Shown: positions 47,598-61,773 of the stretch, one piece after another | How the letters are laid out: every line of letters starts with the position of its first letter | Numbering within the stretch: position 1 is the stretch's first letter | Position numbers and translations under genes: made by a program | Notes under the pieces: generated by a model | What the model saw: the letters and a program-made list of their open reading frames with translations, nothing else | Told to the model about the DNA's origin: nothing | Database searches by the model: none | Assembly: GCA_026724425.1 (NCBI GenBank) | Contig: JAIUCV010000659.1 | Span: 310,001 to 374,000 of the forward strand | Source of the DNA: Erythrophleum ivorense | Taxonomy: Eukaryota; Streptophyta; Magnoliopsida; Fabales; Fabaceae | DNA length: 64,000 bases | Direction: 5' to 3'

Positions 47598-48658
47598 TGT
47601 CACGCCCCACCTCCTCATTCACTTAGCCACATTTGTTTCTACCCTAAATTAGAGGAAGAACCCTAAGAGTGAGGTGCACCAAGAGGAGGAGAAAGGAAGG
47701 AGAAATACAAGGTAGAAAAGGTATGGACTTTCTTGGTTTTTCATGCTTCCTCTTTAGCAAATCTCTTCTCCTCCATTTTCCCTTCTTTCCTATGATTTTA
47801 TTAAAATTATTGGATCTGTTTTGAGGGCATAACAGAGGGGAAATTTTGAAATTGAGGTGAGGAAGCCAAGGAAGGTGAAGAACAAGCAAGAAGAACCAAG
47901 GAAATCAAGGTATTTTGGCATCTCTTCACTTAATCTTCCTCCTTCCTTCTCTTGTGGGTGGTTTAACCTACATATGGCCAGCCATAGGGAGTTGAATTTC
48001 TAGCTAAACCAAGGATGAATCTTAGGAATTTAAGGGAGGAGAATAAGAATATGCAAAGAAAACAACAAAAGAACCATGAAAAATCAAGATAGTAAAGTTA
48101 GGGTTTGAAGTGTCCCTTGCAAAATTTGATTTGATACAATAATTCCTAGACCTAAATGAATGTTTGAATGAACTCTTAAGATCCCTAGAAGGCTTCCCAT
48201 ATGCATTTTCCACTAAGAAAATAAAGCAAATTCCATGGATGCCAAGAAGAAGCCTAGTTTTAGCCTAGAAGAGTTAGAGTACCTAGAGATAGTCTTAAAT
48301 TTTTTCAAGCCAATTTTTTAGTCATATATGATGAGTGAAAATGAAGAGAAACCTTAGGAAAAATTTAGAAGGCCTAGAGAATGAATTAGTGTTATAGGTT
48401 CCATAATATGACCTAAGGAAGCAACATATAGTTAAACTTTTTGTTTTAATTATATGATGACTCCAAGAGGCTTAAAAGGAGTCAAGAATCATATATAAAA
48501 GGAAAGAATGGATCCTAGAACTCATTTGATAGGTTTTTCTTCATTAGGTGTATTTAGGAACCATAAATGAACCATAAGGCAAAATTAGAGTTCCAAGTAG
48601 ATGTATGGCCTTAAAAATGACTTTAAGAACTTAATTGACTTCCATATATTGTGTTTAG

Positions 48659-48748
48659 ACCAAGAAAAACTAATCCCACACCTTTATGTGTGTGAGACCG
48701 ATGAAGGGAGAGCATTTTCAAGAGGAAAAGTGTGTGGTTGCAACAAAG
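48659..48748 (+). other. Exon-like block of E11 (90 nt)
   Basis: It is preceded by GTGTTTAG, starts ACCAAGAAAAA, and ends CAACAAAG before GTAGCTC. Confidence 0.45.
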
Positions 48749-50527
48749 GTAGCTCACTTCTCTTTCTCTCATACATGAATGTGTGCTTGACTTGTCTTTG
48801 AATATGTGTGTGTGTGTTTTAAGCCATGAAAAGTATTCTAGCACATGCCTACGTTCCATAGTACCATGATGTTGCATTATGTTTTTAATGATGTCTAATA
48901 TGTTTGCTTGGGTTTGCTTAAGTGTGGAGAAGCCAAAAACCCTTCACTAAAAGTAAGGATGAGCTAAGAACCCTTAGAAATGGTTGAGACAAAGTAAATA
49001 GTCTCCTAAGAATGAGGTTGAGTCAAAACCTCCTAAAAAGAAAAGGTGAACCAAGTCCAAAATCCATAAAAGGATGGGTGAGGCTAATCCATTTACTTGG
49101 CAAACCTATGTATGATATGTATGACTTGTTCAAATGCCAAGAGTGCTTTCTTGAATGTTTGGGTCATCCATTGATACTCATGCATGCATTTTTAATACTT
49201 ATTTTGTATTCTTTATGTATGATTGAAATGGGAGATGAGCTATTAAGATTCTTTGAATCTCATTCCCTCCTCTCCAATGTCCTAACATGCTAGGTGGATC
49301 AAGTGAGCAAGGTAATGAGAGCCATCAAGTTGGAAGATGAAAGTTCGACTATAAAATACCTTGATTTTGCTTCTTTATGGCCATATAAGTGGCAAATATT
49401 GTAATCCCTTATTGTATATGTCCTATGACCTTATGAACATGTGTAATTATGCAAATGTATCATGTACAAATGAGATTTAATATTATATGAATGGTATAGT
49501 GCATTTTAAGTATAGAATGGCAAGACTAGTCTTGTATGTTCTTGTGTATGGCATGGGGTGAGAGAGTGAGTTTTCAAATTTTGGATTTATGCACCTTTGA
49601 GACAAGTTTAGAAAGTTATTTTGGTGCATTTCCACCTGCTCAAGTGGTCATGGTTGCCTTGGAACTTAAAATAGACCATTTGGACCCTTTGTAAGGCACA
49701 AAATGAGCCATTTTGCAACCCAATGTCAAGATCTGACCAAATGAACGAATTTGCCTATGAAATTTGGCACACATATAGATCTTCTCCACTGGATTTTTTT
49801 GGGAAGCCAAATACCAGATTATTTGGAGCTCTATGGAATTAATTATAATTTTTCAAAGTTGACATTTTTCTGCTAAACTAATATAGGTACTATTCAGATG
49901 GTCAAAAACTTAGACTATGTCATTCATGGGCCAAATGATATTCAGTGCATATGAAATTTTACAACCATAAACTAGACATGATAAGATTTCTATAGCCACT
50001 GAGATTACCCTAATTGGACTTATGATCAGAGAGATATGAATTTTTGAAGATGGAGGTTAGTACTAGGGATGACAGTCGACTTCTGGTACTATTTTATCAA
50101 TTCCCGATCGCTACTAGCCCCTGTTAAGGTCTAGACATATTTTTAACATAAAGTAGACATTTGTAGGTTTCCAATATTGTAAAGAATGCATGATTTTGAT
50201 TTTTTTAAAATTAGTTATAATTTTTCAAAATTTATGACAGTAAACTAAAATTTCTGGCCTAGGCTGCACTCTTGAATTGCATGTACTCCATCCACTTGTA
50301 TGAGTTTTAGGCCACTTCCTTAGATGGTTATGAGTTGTATTTGTGTAATTAAATATGAGAATGAGTTCAGTAAGTTCATATGGTCCATGGGACGCAGAAT
50401 GAAAATTTTATCCCTACGCAACGCAAATTTATTCATTATTTTAATACCTTTTTCTTGAGAATTCATGTGCTTCATGGAAATGAACTTACAAATGGCATAA
50501 GATGAGTCATAGAATAATGGTGTTGCA

Positions 50528-51215
50528 ATATCACTTGAAAGACTCTCTTGTAGTCTACTATAAATTGTAGTGGCTAATTTGCCAATGTAAGTATTTTCCT
50601 TTCTAATTATGGCATCATTCTTAACCATATGTTTTATAATCATATCTTCCAAATTTGTTTCCTTTCTTGAACTAGGAATTCTACCTTAAGTTGGAAATTG
50701 GGTGGTTGGGATGGGTATGTTGCATGATGAACAAGCTTAACTTTGATTCTAAGAAAAATTGTGTTAATGACTCCTACTAAGAATATAAGTGTTGGAATAA
50801 AATTATATTGGTTCTTATTGAACTCATCTTCTAACTATGCAACTTCTATGTTATATGGGTGCTACTTTCAAAAGTGACCTTCACCATAAATATCATACAT
50901 TGAGGATCACTACTATAACCATCAGAACTTAGTGGGTAGATCAAAGTTATTAAACCTTCTATTAAGTTTAGCTGCCTTACCTGTCAAATTGGTCAAGCTA
51001 TCAATTTCATTTACACCAACTATGTTATTTGTTAGCCGTGGATATTCCATCATTAAAGACAAAAAAGAAAAAGGAAAAAGGAAACAAAAGAAAACAAATT
51101 AAACAAGACAGAAATAGAAGAACAACAATTGAGAATTAAAAGCAAAAGAAACATGGCCAGAGTTTAATTTAAGTGTGATAAAGATCAAATGCACAGATTG
51201 AAACATCTCAAAAAT
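50528..51215 (-). pseudogene. gag: Athila-type gag fragment of the second copy
   Basis: The minus strand gives CMIYGEGHF at 50874-50901, a zinc-knuckle start with Tyr replacing the second Cys exactly as in the first copy. Near 50741-50820, after a one-base deletion, it gives NTYILSRSH and NFS, matching NTYNPGWRNHPNFS. The linker LTNLTGKAAKLNRRFNNF reads near 50950-51010. Stops and frameshifts make it dead. Homology to the first copy fades near 51140-51215, and no PBS or 5' LTR was found beyond. Confidence 0.65.
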
Positions 51216-52531
51216 TAACTAAGATTAGTTATGGAGAATTAAGGAATTATTATGAGGAATTTAAGAAGAATATGGAAAATAAGAATGAGTAAAAAAACAA
51301 ATTATTCTAGTATTTTTTGACAAATAATAATAATTATTAATCATTATTAGGTGAAAATAGATTAATTGTGGATTAGAACTTAATTAAAAAAATTAATAGT
51401 GAAAGTAGATAGTTAATATTTGGGCCCTATGATTAGTTTATTTATGGCAAGAAACCTTTATAAAAGCCCAACTCTATTCTTATGAAAACTTAACCCATTT
51501 TAAACCCAATTAGACCCATATATCATGGTCCAACATATTGGGCTTCAACCACTTGGAACATAGGGCCCATTATACTTGCCCACTTGCTCTAAAACCCTAA
51601 AAGGCTTATTTGCATTTCACTTAGGTGTTGACAACATGAGGTTCTGCAAAAGAAGTAAAACATTTTCGTATCTCCAAAGGAAGGTTAGGGTTTTCTAGCT
51701 TCTTGCCATCATTTTGCACCTTTAGAGAGAGATTTAGCTAAAGTAAGCTATATAAAACATGACCTTCTCATTCTCCTCTTTATTTTGGTTTAATTAGTTT
51801 TTAGTTTGGTGGATTTTCATCACCTTCTCAAATATGAAATTTGGTATTTGGATGATTCCTTGTAAGATTTTGGGAGTTTGGAGTTAATGAAGCCATTGGG
51901 TAAGTGTTTACCTTCATTTGGTAGTATAACATTACTCAAATTTCACGTTATAAGTTGACTTTGGTATATGGCTGGATGTATGTGCAAAAGTTCAAATTTT
52001 AGGAATGACTTATGGTGTGTTCTTAGTTGTTAAGGCTTAAATAAGTCCATTTAACATTTTAGATGTATGGGTAAGTCTTTTATCTTCTTTTGTGAAGTGT
52101 ATGTGCTGAATTTCCATTATTTTGATTGATTTTTGGTGCTTGGCTATCACATGTGCGAAAATGGAGATGTTAGGAGTGATTCATTGTGAGTTTTTGGTGT
52201 TTTGACCTTAAATTAGTGCAATGGACTCTTTAGAATCTTAGGTAAGTGTTTTTTAATAGATTCTTGATGAAATTGATCAATGGGTGTGAAACACTTTTGT
52301 TAATGATGGTTGATAATAATAACAATGCTTGTCTTAGGCTTGGTAGGCCTTTTGGAACATGTAGGTAGGTAGAGGAAAAGTAATTGGGGTATATTGAGGT
52401 AATCAGGGATTTTTCTTATTTCATGTATATGCTCACTTTAATCTTACATTTTTGCTACACATCTATGATTTTGAAATGCTAAATGATTGGTTAGCTACTT
52501 TTTTTTTTTTTAAACTGTGAGCAAGTCCTTG
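51216..52531 (+). other. Unidentified LTR-like fragment
   Basis: It may begin TGAAACATCTC at about 51219. It contains a TATA-like TTTATAAAAGCCC near 51455, AACCCTAAAAGG, and a leader-like stretch with AAAGTAAGC. It is cut by E12 at 52532. It resembles LTR U3/R layout but matches no other segment of the window by eye. There is a T13 run at 52499-52511. No coding sequence. Confidence 0.35.
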
Positions 52532-55500
52532 TGTAATACCTTAGCTCTCTAACTTTTACTCTATATTACTATTACACAATTCCAAAAAAATAGCATATTT
52601 AATGGCATAAAATTGCATAACAAGGAGCCCAATTAATTCATTTTATGCTTCATGGACCATGTGAGCTCATCAATCTCATTTTTCATCCATAATATATCCA
52701 TCCATATCAAAACCAACCTCATTCACCTTACAAAGCACAGATTTTGGAACACACTCCACCACATTAGATTTTTAGCCTCGGGTTGATGTTTTAAATTTCT
52801 AATATAAACTTTAAAAATTCATAACTAATTCTAGAAAAATCAAAATTATACATATGATAGCTTTCTAGAAAGATATAGATTTTAACTAATGCCTAAAAAT
52901 ATTCTAGATAAAAATAGAAGCATTTGGCCCACAAAAAGTAATAGAATAGTAATATAGGTCATGCCTTAGATAGCTCCAGGATTTGAAACTTTAAAAATTT
53001 AGTTCTCCCTTTACAGAGCTCAAATGAGATGATCTTAGTGGCTATGGAAAGATTATGATGTCTAGTTTATGTTTCTAAAATTTCATGAGCATTAGACTTC
53101 ATTTGACGTAGTGTGATACAGAGAAACAAACTGATCATATGAATATTACATACACTATTTCTGCATAATTTGGCCAACTTTAAAAAATTATAATAAATGT
53201 TTTAGAGCTCCAAATTGAGCTATATTTAGATCTATAATTAGCTCTAGATGAGACTTACTTTTTGGCCAAATTTCATGCGAAAACTCACCCATTTGGTTAG
53301 ACTTTGGTTTAGCTCAAGATTTGGTCAAATTTAAAGTCTATAATGGGTTCCATATGCACCAATTGCTCTTCTCATCTTTCCACAACCACTTGAGCATGTC
53401 CAAACGCATAAGCATAGCCTAGCGAAGCATACCAAATGCTTCAATTCATCATGAAACTAATTCTCATCATACCATATGCATTTATACACATGAATATAAG
53501 GGGACTAGGATGTCAATCTCCAACATATGCATTCATCTAGCTTCAAGATTAATATACACATCATAAATATATACATTTAAACTTGTTCAAGTGGTTACAT
53601 CTTATATACATCATGTCCTTACAAAATTTGATATCAAATTACATTCAAAACTATGCTATTGTCAAAGTGTTGCACAACATACTTCTTGGCTCTCATTTTT
53701 GCTTTATTGAGCTTCACCTAGACATGGTTAGATCGAAAATAGGGAAGAGTGAGATTCAAAGAATCCTAATAGCTTTTTAACCTTTCAAACATATATAATG
53801 GATGCATACACATGTCAAAGAATGCATGCATGGAATTTTAGCTATTAGTGAACATACATAAATCATTTTTCTTGACATAGAAACTCATACATAGCAAATA
53901 TAGGCTCTCAAGGGTATTGGTCTAGCCTCACCCATTTTCTTTGAGACTTTTGGATTTGCCTCACCCACTTTCAAGGGGCTTTTGACTTAGTCTTACTCTT
54001 CTTGAGACTTTTGGCTTTGTCTCACCCATTCTTAGGAACTTTTGGCATTATCAAACCCATTCAAGCCACTTTGCAATCATAAACACTTTTCAAGAAACAT
54101 AATGGTACCATAACATGTAAGCAATGGCTAGGAATATTTCTCATAGTTCAAATATACATACAAGTACCCAAAGAAAAAAAAAATCTAAGCAATGCATAAT
54201 GTAACATCCAGTCCCTCCATAAACGTGAGAAACACGATGTTCGATTTCTCTGTAAACGTCAGAAATGGGCCAAATATAAAATGAAGTCCTTAAAATAGAA
54301 GGAATTGAGGCCAACTAAAATTATGATAACATTTTAAATATTAGAAAATGAGGATTTAAGGTTTGAGATGCCCAAAAACCAGAGCCAGAAGAGCTCATAA
54401 AATTTGCCGAAGAAAGTAGGGGCATTTTTGTAATTTTTGGAAAGTTTGGAAAACTCATAGGAGGGCTTTTTAAACAAAAAATTTGAGCTTTCTGGGGTTC
54501 TCAAAGACCCTGAAAACCATGGAAACCCTTAGAACAGTTGAAACCCCTCTGGTGATCAATTTTAGCAAAGGTTAACTAAAACTTTGACCGAACGGTTAGG
54601 AATGGTTTTAGATCCTTTTTAAGTGATTCGAAAGGCAATTCTTATGATTAAGAGCCTAAGGAATATAATGGAGAAGATAGAGTTTAAAAAGGAGTTGATA
54701 TGAGCCTAAAATGAAAAAGCCAAGAAAAGGGACTAAAATGCAAAAGTAAAAAGTAACATAAAGTGACTTTTAGCTCCTTCTTATCCACGTTCCAGCAGCT
54801 CCTCACTTCCATTATTTGTTTCTGCACCAAAAATAGAGAAGGAAGCCAGCTCTCTTGGGTGCACAAGGAGAGGAGATTTTGAAGAGAGAAAAAGCAAGGA
54901 AAAGGTAAGAAAAGTGTGGAATTTTATGCTCTTCCCTTAAGTAAACTTGTTCCTCTCATTCTCCTCTTCATTTCTATGGTTTCATTGATGGATTTGGTGA
55001 TGTTTTGAGTCTGGTCTAGAAGAGGAATAACAGAATTTGAAGGAGAGGAACTTATCACTTAGAAGAGCACTTGAGAAAAGTTAGGAAATCAAGATAACTT
55101 GTTATCTTCCATGCTTCTTCTTCCCTTCTCCTCCTTGTGATAATTTCGTCCCATATAGAGCCCAATCAAAGGGAGATGAATTCTGGTCCTAGCAAGGGAG
55201 ATTCATAGATTTTGGAGTGTGAGAAGCAAGTAGGTGCAAAGAAATCAAAGAAAGAAGCATGAAAACACAAGATAGAAAAGTGAGGGATTCATGGAGACAT
55301 TGTGAAATCTGTTTTGATCCATGAATTCCTTAGCTTAGATGAGTGTTTCCTTGAGTTCCTAAGATCCCTAGAGATCTCTCCACACACCTCTTCCATCAAG
55401 AAAACAAAGCAAACCCATTACTTCCATTTTTCATGTGTCATTTCGGCCTAGGGCAGAACTATAGGTTAAGAATAGTTTTAATTTGTTCCAAGATTAGTTT

Positions 55501-55841
55501 TGAGTCATATATGATGGAAGAGGATGAGAGGAAGCCTTGGAAAAAATTTAGAACTCATAGAAAGTGACTTGGTGTCTTAGGTTCCATATTATGACCTAAA
55601 GAAGCAACATGGTGCTAGGCCTTTTGTTTTAATGATGTGATGACTCCAAGAGATTTAAAAGGAGTCAAAAATCATATTTGAATGGAAAGAATGAGGCCTA
55701 GAAGTCCCTTGAGGGGTGTTGCTTCATTAGGTGCCTTTATGGACCATAATGGAGCCTATAGAGCAATCCGGTGTTTTATCAAGTGATGTAGCCTTAGAAT
55801 ATGTTTCATGGACCTAATTGGCTCCCATAAATTGTATCTAG

Positions 55842-55931
55842 GCCAAGAGAAACTATCTCCACCAAATTGTAGGTGTGTGGTTGAAAGAGGAGGCTTGAAA
55901 GCTAAGGAAAAAGTGTGTGAAATTGTGCAAG
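55842..55931 (+). other. Exon-like block of E13 (90 nt)
   Basis: It is preceded by GTATCTAG, starts GCCAAGAGAAA, and ends TGCAAG before GTAGCTC. Confidence 0.5.
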
Positions 55932-57765
55932 GTAGCTCTCTCCACCTTCTCTCATGCATGGATGTGTGTTTAACTTGTTTTAAAATGTGTGTATGTGCAT
56001 TTTCAAGCTAAGAAAAGTATGCTAGCATGCCTTTATATTCCATGATCCTTGATGTCATGTTATGTTTTAAATGAATTTATGATGTTTGTACGAGTTTGCT
56101 TGAGTGAGGAGAGGCCAAGAACTCTTTCCTTTGGTGAGGATGAGCCAAGAACCCTTGAGCTTGGTTGAGACATAGCAAAGAGTCTTCCAAAAGCAAAGTG
56201 GGCACCCAAGAGTATGGTTGAGTCCAAAGCTCTTAAAGAATGGGTGAGGCAAGTCCAAAATTCATGAGGAGAAGTGTGAGGCCAATCCAAACACTTGGGG
56301 AACTCTTGAATTTCTTGTATGATTGATTCACATGCCAAGGTTGCTTTGAAAATGTCTATGACTTCTATTTTTCCATACATGCATTTGAAAAGCTTGCTTT
56401 GTACATATTATGTGTGATTGAATGGGAGATGAGCTATTGGGATTCTTTGAATCTCATCCTCTCCTCTCCAATAATCTAACATGCTAGGTGGACCAAGTAA
56501 CTATGGTGAAGGGAGCCAACATCAATGAAGAAGGAAGAATGACAACCTTGTGTCTTGTTTTGTTTATTTTGAAACCATAATGATGGTTCATCATGTATAT
56601 GAGGTTGTATATGTACTATGAATGTTGACACATGTATAAATACACTATTATGTGATGTTTAGATGTATGATTACGATATATGACCACTAGCCCATGTTTT
56701 GAGTATGTAAGGCTATAGAGTGAGAATTTAAAGTTTGATGAATATGTGTATAAGTGAGGGTTGAATGGCCAAAATAAGATGCATGAGATTTGTAACCATT
56801 TGGGTTGCTCACACAAGTCTTAAATATGCTTTTAGACTTGCCCAAAAGGTGCCAACACCAAGGGAAGACCATTTGGCAAGTTTGGTACCTCATATGGAGC
56901 TAAATTTGACCATTATGAAACCCTATGTCACTTTTTGGCCAAATGAGTTAGTATTAGTTTGAAATTTGACATGGAATTAGGTCTCACTAAGAGCTTTCTA
57001 GGAAGCTAAAGATCATAATTTTTGGAGGTCTACAGAATATTTGATGATTTTTCGAAATTGGCAAATTTTAGGGATTTGGTCTGCTGCACTATTCAATTGG
57101 TCCGAAATTGTTTTCTATCATTTGAGATCTAAATGATGTCCAATTGCCATGAAAATTTATACAGAGAAACTAGGAAATCACAGTGACTTGTGTCAACTAG
57201 AACCACCTCATTTGGAGGTCTAGAGAGGAAGATATGAATTTTTGAAATTTCTACCCAGTATCAGTCATCTTGCCTGACCAGAAGTACTGTTCCATTAATT
57301 TCTGAGAGCTTGGATTCATGAACTGATCTGAAAATATTTTTCCTCTCTATTTAACATCTACAGATTTCCATATTGGTATCATTTGAACATATTGGAGTTT
57401 TGTGGAATTAGTTGGACATTTTTGAAATTCATATCAGTAAATTGTGACAGTATCAGAATCCAGTCCGACCTCCAGACCAATTCGCATGTCAAACGTCCTA
57501 TACGTGGGATGTTATAATATTTTTACCACAAATTAGACATCCCAAGATTTTCAGAATGACCAAGATTGTATGTTTTTTATTTTTCTAGATTTAATTATGA
57601 TTTTCCAAAGTTTGCTCAGAAAGGAGGCCAATTCTGGCCGAGAATGAAACTTCATTTTCCACCTCCGAATTTGGTTTCCATGAATTGTAGGCAAGTTTTT
57701 ATGATAAAAATGAGTTGTAATAATACAATTAAATATGAGGAGGCATAGTATGAGCTCACACGGTC

Positions 57766-57771
57766 CACGTG
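57766..57771. promoter_or_regulatory. G-box near the E13 3' end
   Basis: CACGTG in the phrase GGTCCACGTGATACC, about 140 bp before the 3' end. The same word stands at 474-479 (E2) and 61768-61773 (E14), with CG-decayed variants in E3, E8, E9 and E16. Confidence 0.4.
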
Positions 57772-57934
57772 ATACCGAAATAAATTTCTAGATACGACGC
57801 AACGCAAAAATATTTATTATTTTCTCTTGCTTTTCTATGAGAAACCTACATCCTCCATGATATTAAGTCATTGAAAGGCATGGGATGAGCTAGAATTTAT
57901 GGTGTTATACATAAGAGAAAGGTTAAAGAGCTAT

Positions 57935-58027
57935 CTTGAAGTAAATATATCACACACTTATCTCTTGAACTCTTCTTCCCCTTTTTGGCCAAGCTCATGC
58001 AACTAGGTAGCACTTGATTCTCTTGGC
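57935..58027 (-). other. Exon-like block of E12 (93 nt, donor lost)
   Basis: On the minus strand it is preceded by GTCTAG and starts GCCAAGAGAAT; it ends TTCAAG but is followed by ATAGCTC instead of GTAGCTC. Confidence 0.4.
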
Positions 58028-58830
58028 CTAGACACATCAAATAGGATATATTTCAATTATAGGAACAAGTTCTAGCTTTATACAAACTCTATGGAAGCTC
58101 GCTTTCTCATTTGACTATATAATGGCTCCATACAAGACACAATAAAACAACTATTAGAATTCTTGATCTTGGCTCCATTTATCCTTCAATCTAAGTTTCT
58201 TGGCTACATTTAGACTCTTTAGAGTCATCACAAATTCATTGTAAGGAGCCTAGCTGTAACATCTGGTCCCTTCGTAAATGTGAGAAACGCGATATTCGGT
58301 TTCTCCGTAAACGTCAGAAATGGGCCAAATATAAAAGGAAGTCCTCAAAATAGAAGGAATTGGGGCCAACCAAAATTATGATAAAATTTTAAATATTAGA
58401 AAATGAGGATTTGAGATTTAAGATGCTAAAAAATCAGAGCCAGAAGAGCTCAAAAAATTTCTGAAGGAAGTAGGGGCATTTTTGTAATTTTTGAAAAATT
58501 TTGAAAACTCAGGAGGGATTTTTAAGCAAATAATTTGAGCTTTTCGAGGGTTCTTAGAGGCCTTAAAAATCATAGGAATCTCTATAACAGTTGAAACCCT
58601 TCCGGTGAGCGATTTCAACCGTCAGTTGATCGAAACTTTGACCGAATAATTCAGAATGGTTTCAAATCCTTTTTTAGTGATTCCAAAGGCAATTATTATG
58701 ATTAAGAGCCTAAGTAATATGATGGAAAAGATGGTTCTTTGAAAAGAGTTGAAATGAGCCCAAACAAACAAAACTATGAAGAAGGACTAAATTGTAAATT
58801 TTAAAAGTTGCTTAAATGAATCCCTAAGCT

Positions 58831-58838
58831 TATAAAAA
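58831..58838 (+). promoter_or_regulatory. TATA-like box of E14
   Basis: TATAAAAA lies 576 bp from the LTR start. GTGGCGCACAAGG and a donor-like ATGTAAGTTT follow. Confidence 0.55.
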
Positions 58839-59892
58839 CATCCCACCTCTGGTTAGATCTCCTCACCAACTCTCTCACACATTAAAACAGAATTAAGAAG
58901 GGCCGAGAGTGGCGCACAAGGGGGGAGACCAAGGAAGGAAGAAAAAGCTTTGAAAATGTAAGTTTTAGCCACTTTTCCTACTCTTTGCCTTGTTAAACTT
59001 CTTACCCTCTTCTTCCTCTTTCTTCTCATGGTTTTGGCATTTAATTTGGTGCTAATATATGGTTTGTTTAGGAGAGGGAAGAGAGGATTTGAGAGAGTTC
59101 TTAGTAGCATAAGGAAGCTCCCTTGGAAAGCTTGTAAACAAGGTAAGCAAAGTGGGACTTTGTTGCTTCTTCTTGAATTTCTTTTCCTTTATGGTTTTGG
59201 TCAAAATAGGGGCTGTATAATAGGGGTCCAATTCTGGTCTAAACATGATAGCAAGTGAGGCTTTGAGGCATGAGGGATCCAATAAAGCAATTAGGGATCA
59301 AAATGAACCATTAGAATCCAAGATAGCAAAGTTCGGGATTCTTGAACATATGGCAAAATTTGATTAGATTCAAGAATTCCCTAGCTTATGTAAGTGTTTG
59401 TTTGAGTTCCCAAGACCCCTAGGAAGGCTCCCAAGTGCCTCTTCCTTCAAGGAAAAATTGCAAACTCCATGAACTTGAAATTCTTGCATTATCTCGGCCA
59501 AGCATGGGGGAAGTAGCTAGGGAGTGTTTTAATTTGCTCCAAGCTTATTTTTGAGTCATATATGATGGAAAAGGATGAGAGGAAGCCTTGGAAAAGTTTT
59601 AGAAACCATAGATAGTGAGATGGAGGTGTAGGCTCCATAATGTAGCATAATAAAACAACTCCTAGCTAGGCTCTTTAAAATAATTGTGTGATGACTCCAA
59701 GAGATCTAAATGGAGTCAAGAATCATAGATTAAAGGAGAGAAGGGAGCCAAGATCATGAATTTTTGTATTTGCTTCATTAAGTGCCTTATGGAAGCATAA
59801 TGGAGCCATAAACCAAAGTAGCATCATGTAAAGTGTGTATAATACCAAGGCTTATTCCCATGAGTAATTCATGTTTCTTTTGGTGTGTCTAG

Positions 59893-59982
59893 GCCAAGAG
59901 AAATGGTCTCCACCTTCTTGGGTGTGTGAGGTCAAGGGAGAGGAGTCAAGGCTTAAGGAAAAAGTATATAATTGCTTCCAAG
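59893..59982 (+). other. Exon-like block of E14 (90 nt)
   Basis: It is preceded by GTGTCTAG, starts GCCAAGAGAAA, and ends TTCCAAG before GTAGCTC. Confidence 0.5.
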
Positions 59983-61767
59983 GTAGCTCTCTCCACCTTC
60001 CCTTATGCATAGATGTGTATTTAGCTTATTTTAGAATGTGTGTATATGTATTTTCAAGCTATGAAAAGTATGCTAGCATGCCTTTATATGCCATAATTCT
60101 TAATGCCATATTATGCTTCCAGACGAGTACATGATGTTTGTTTGAGTTTGCTTGAGTGTGGAAAGGCTAAGAACTCTTCACTATGGTAAGATGAGCCAAG
60201 AACCCTTGAGCTTGGTTAAGACAAAGTAAAGAGTCTCCTAAAACCAAAGTGGGCTCCTAAGAGTATGGCTAAGTCCAAAGCTCTTAAAGAATGGGTAAAG
60301 CAAGTCCAAAATCCATGAGGAGAAGTGTGAGGCCAATCCAAACACTTAGTGAGCTCTTGAATGTCTTGTATGATTGGTTCACATGCTAAGCTTACTTTTT
60401 AAATGTCCATGATTTCCATTTTCTCCATGCATGTATTTGTAAAGCTTGCTTTGCACATATTATGCATGATTAAATGGGAGATGAGCTATTGGGATTCTTT
60501 GAATCTTATTCCCTCCTCTCCAATGATTTAACATGCTAGGTGGACCAAGTGGGCAAGGTAATAGAAGCCAACCACCTTGAAGATGAGAGTATGACATTCA
60601 AGTGCATGGTTTTTGCTTCTTTAAAGCTATACAAGTGGCAAATATTGTGATCTAATGTTATATATAATCTATGACCCCATAAATATGTGTAATTATGCTA
60701 GTGTATCATGTACAAATGAGAAATTATGTTATGTGAATGTTGTAATAGAATTTGGGTATGGAATGCCAAGACTAGCCTTATGGAAATGTGTGTATGGTAT
60801 GGGGTGAGAGTGTGAGTTCCTGAATTTTGGGTTTGTGCACCTTTAAGACAAGTTTAAAATGTCATTTTGGTGCAATCTCACATGCTCAAATGGCCACACA
60901 AGCTTGGGAAGCAAATTTGGACCCTTTGATACCATTATGGAGCTAAAAAATGACCAAAATGGAATCCCATAGCACAAAATGACCAAATGAAGGAATTTGC
61001 CCATGAAGTTTTGTATAAATGTAGGGCTCATCAAGAGCTTTTTGGAAAGCTAAAGTGAAGAAAAATCGGAGCTCTATAGAATTAATTATGAATTTTCAAA
61101 GTTCAGATTTTTCTGCTGTCATGAGGCATGTACTTTTCATATGGTCAGATTTGTGTTCTATGTCATCCGATAGGCAAATGGTGTCTAATTATTGTGAAAT
61201 TTTACAGGAATAAACTAGAGGTCATAATCGTTCTGTGGCCACTAAGATCACCCCATTTGGAGGTCTGAGCAAAAGTTATGCATTTTTAAAGTTGGCTATC
61301 AATAGTAGTGGTGCCCCAGGAGTCCAGTCACTGTTCCATAGATTTCCAATAGCTAAACGTATTTTTTTCATTCTGGAATTATTTATATAAATTTAACATT
61401 TTTATATTTCCAGAATGACCAAATTTGTATCAATAATCTAAAACAACAGCCCAAGCAGCAGCGATCTTAGTGACTTTTCGAATGTCAAACGTCTTCCCCT
61501 TAATGATTCATGAACTGAAATTATTTTTACCATGGGGTAGACATCTAGAGATTTTTAGAATGGTAAATCTTGTTGGATTTGATTTTTTTGGATTTAGTTA
61601 TGAATTTTCAAAGTTGTGATAAAAAAATTGAAATTCTGACTATGGCAAATCCGTGGGAATTAATGTGTTTCACCCACTTGTATGAGTTCCAAGCCACTTT
61701 CTTAAATGGTTTTGAGTTGTAATAGAGTATTTAAATAGGATAATATGATACATGAGTTCATATGATC

Positions 61768-61773
61768 CACGTG
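61768..61773. promoter_or_regulatory. G-box near the E14 3' end
   Basis: CACGTG in GATCCACGTGACATT, about 130 bp before the 3' end, at the family position. Confidence 0.4.

Larger units (their letters stand above)
47034..50527 (+). mobile_element. E11: solo LTR of TGTAACA family
   Basis: This 3494-bp copy starts TGTAATGTCCG and ends GGTGTTGCA. The flanks ATATT (47029-47033) and ATATC (50528-50532) are a 5-bp duplication with one mismatch. It split an Athila-like internal region that is continuous in the other copy (11500-12600). TATA-like box 47587-47597, exon-like block 48659-48748. Confidence 0.9.
54200..57909 (+). mobile_element. E13: intact solo LTR of TGTAACA family
   Basis: The 3710-bp copy starts TGTAACATCCAGTCCC and ends GGTGTTATA (one transition from GTTACA). 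Perfect CATAA duplications lie at 54195-54199 and 57910-57914. The leader motif GGGTGCACAAGG is at 54857-54868 and donor-like AAAG|GTAAG at 54901-54909. Exon-like block 55842-55931, array 56105-56300, G-box CACGTG 57766-57771. Confidence 0.93.

Noticed and set aside
51455..51800. Possible 5' end of a host gene (TATAAAAG followed by AACCCTAA and a GT-rich leader)
   Set aside because: No open frame or exon follows before E12 at 52532; the layout is also that of an LTR. Left as an unidentified fragment.
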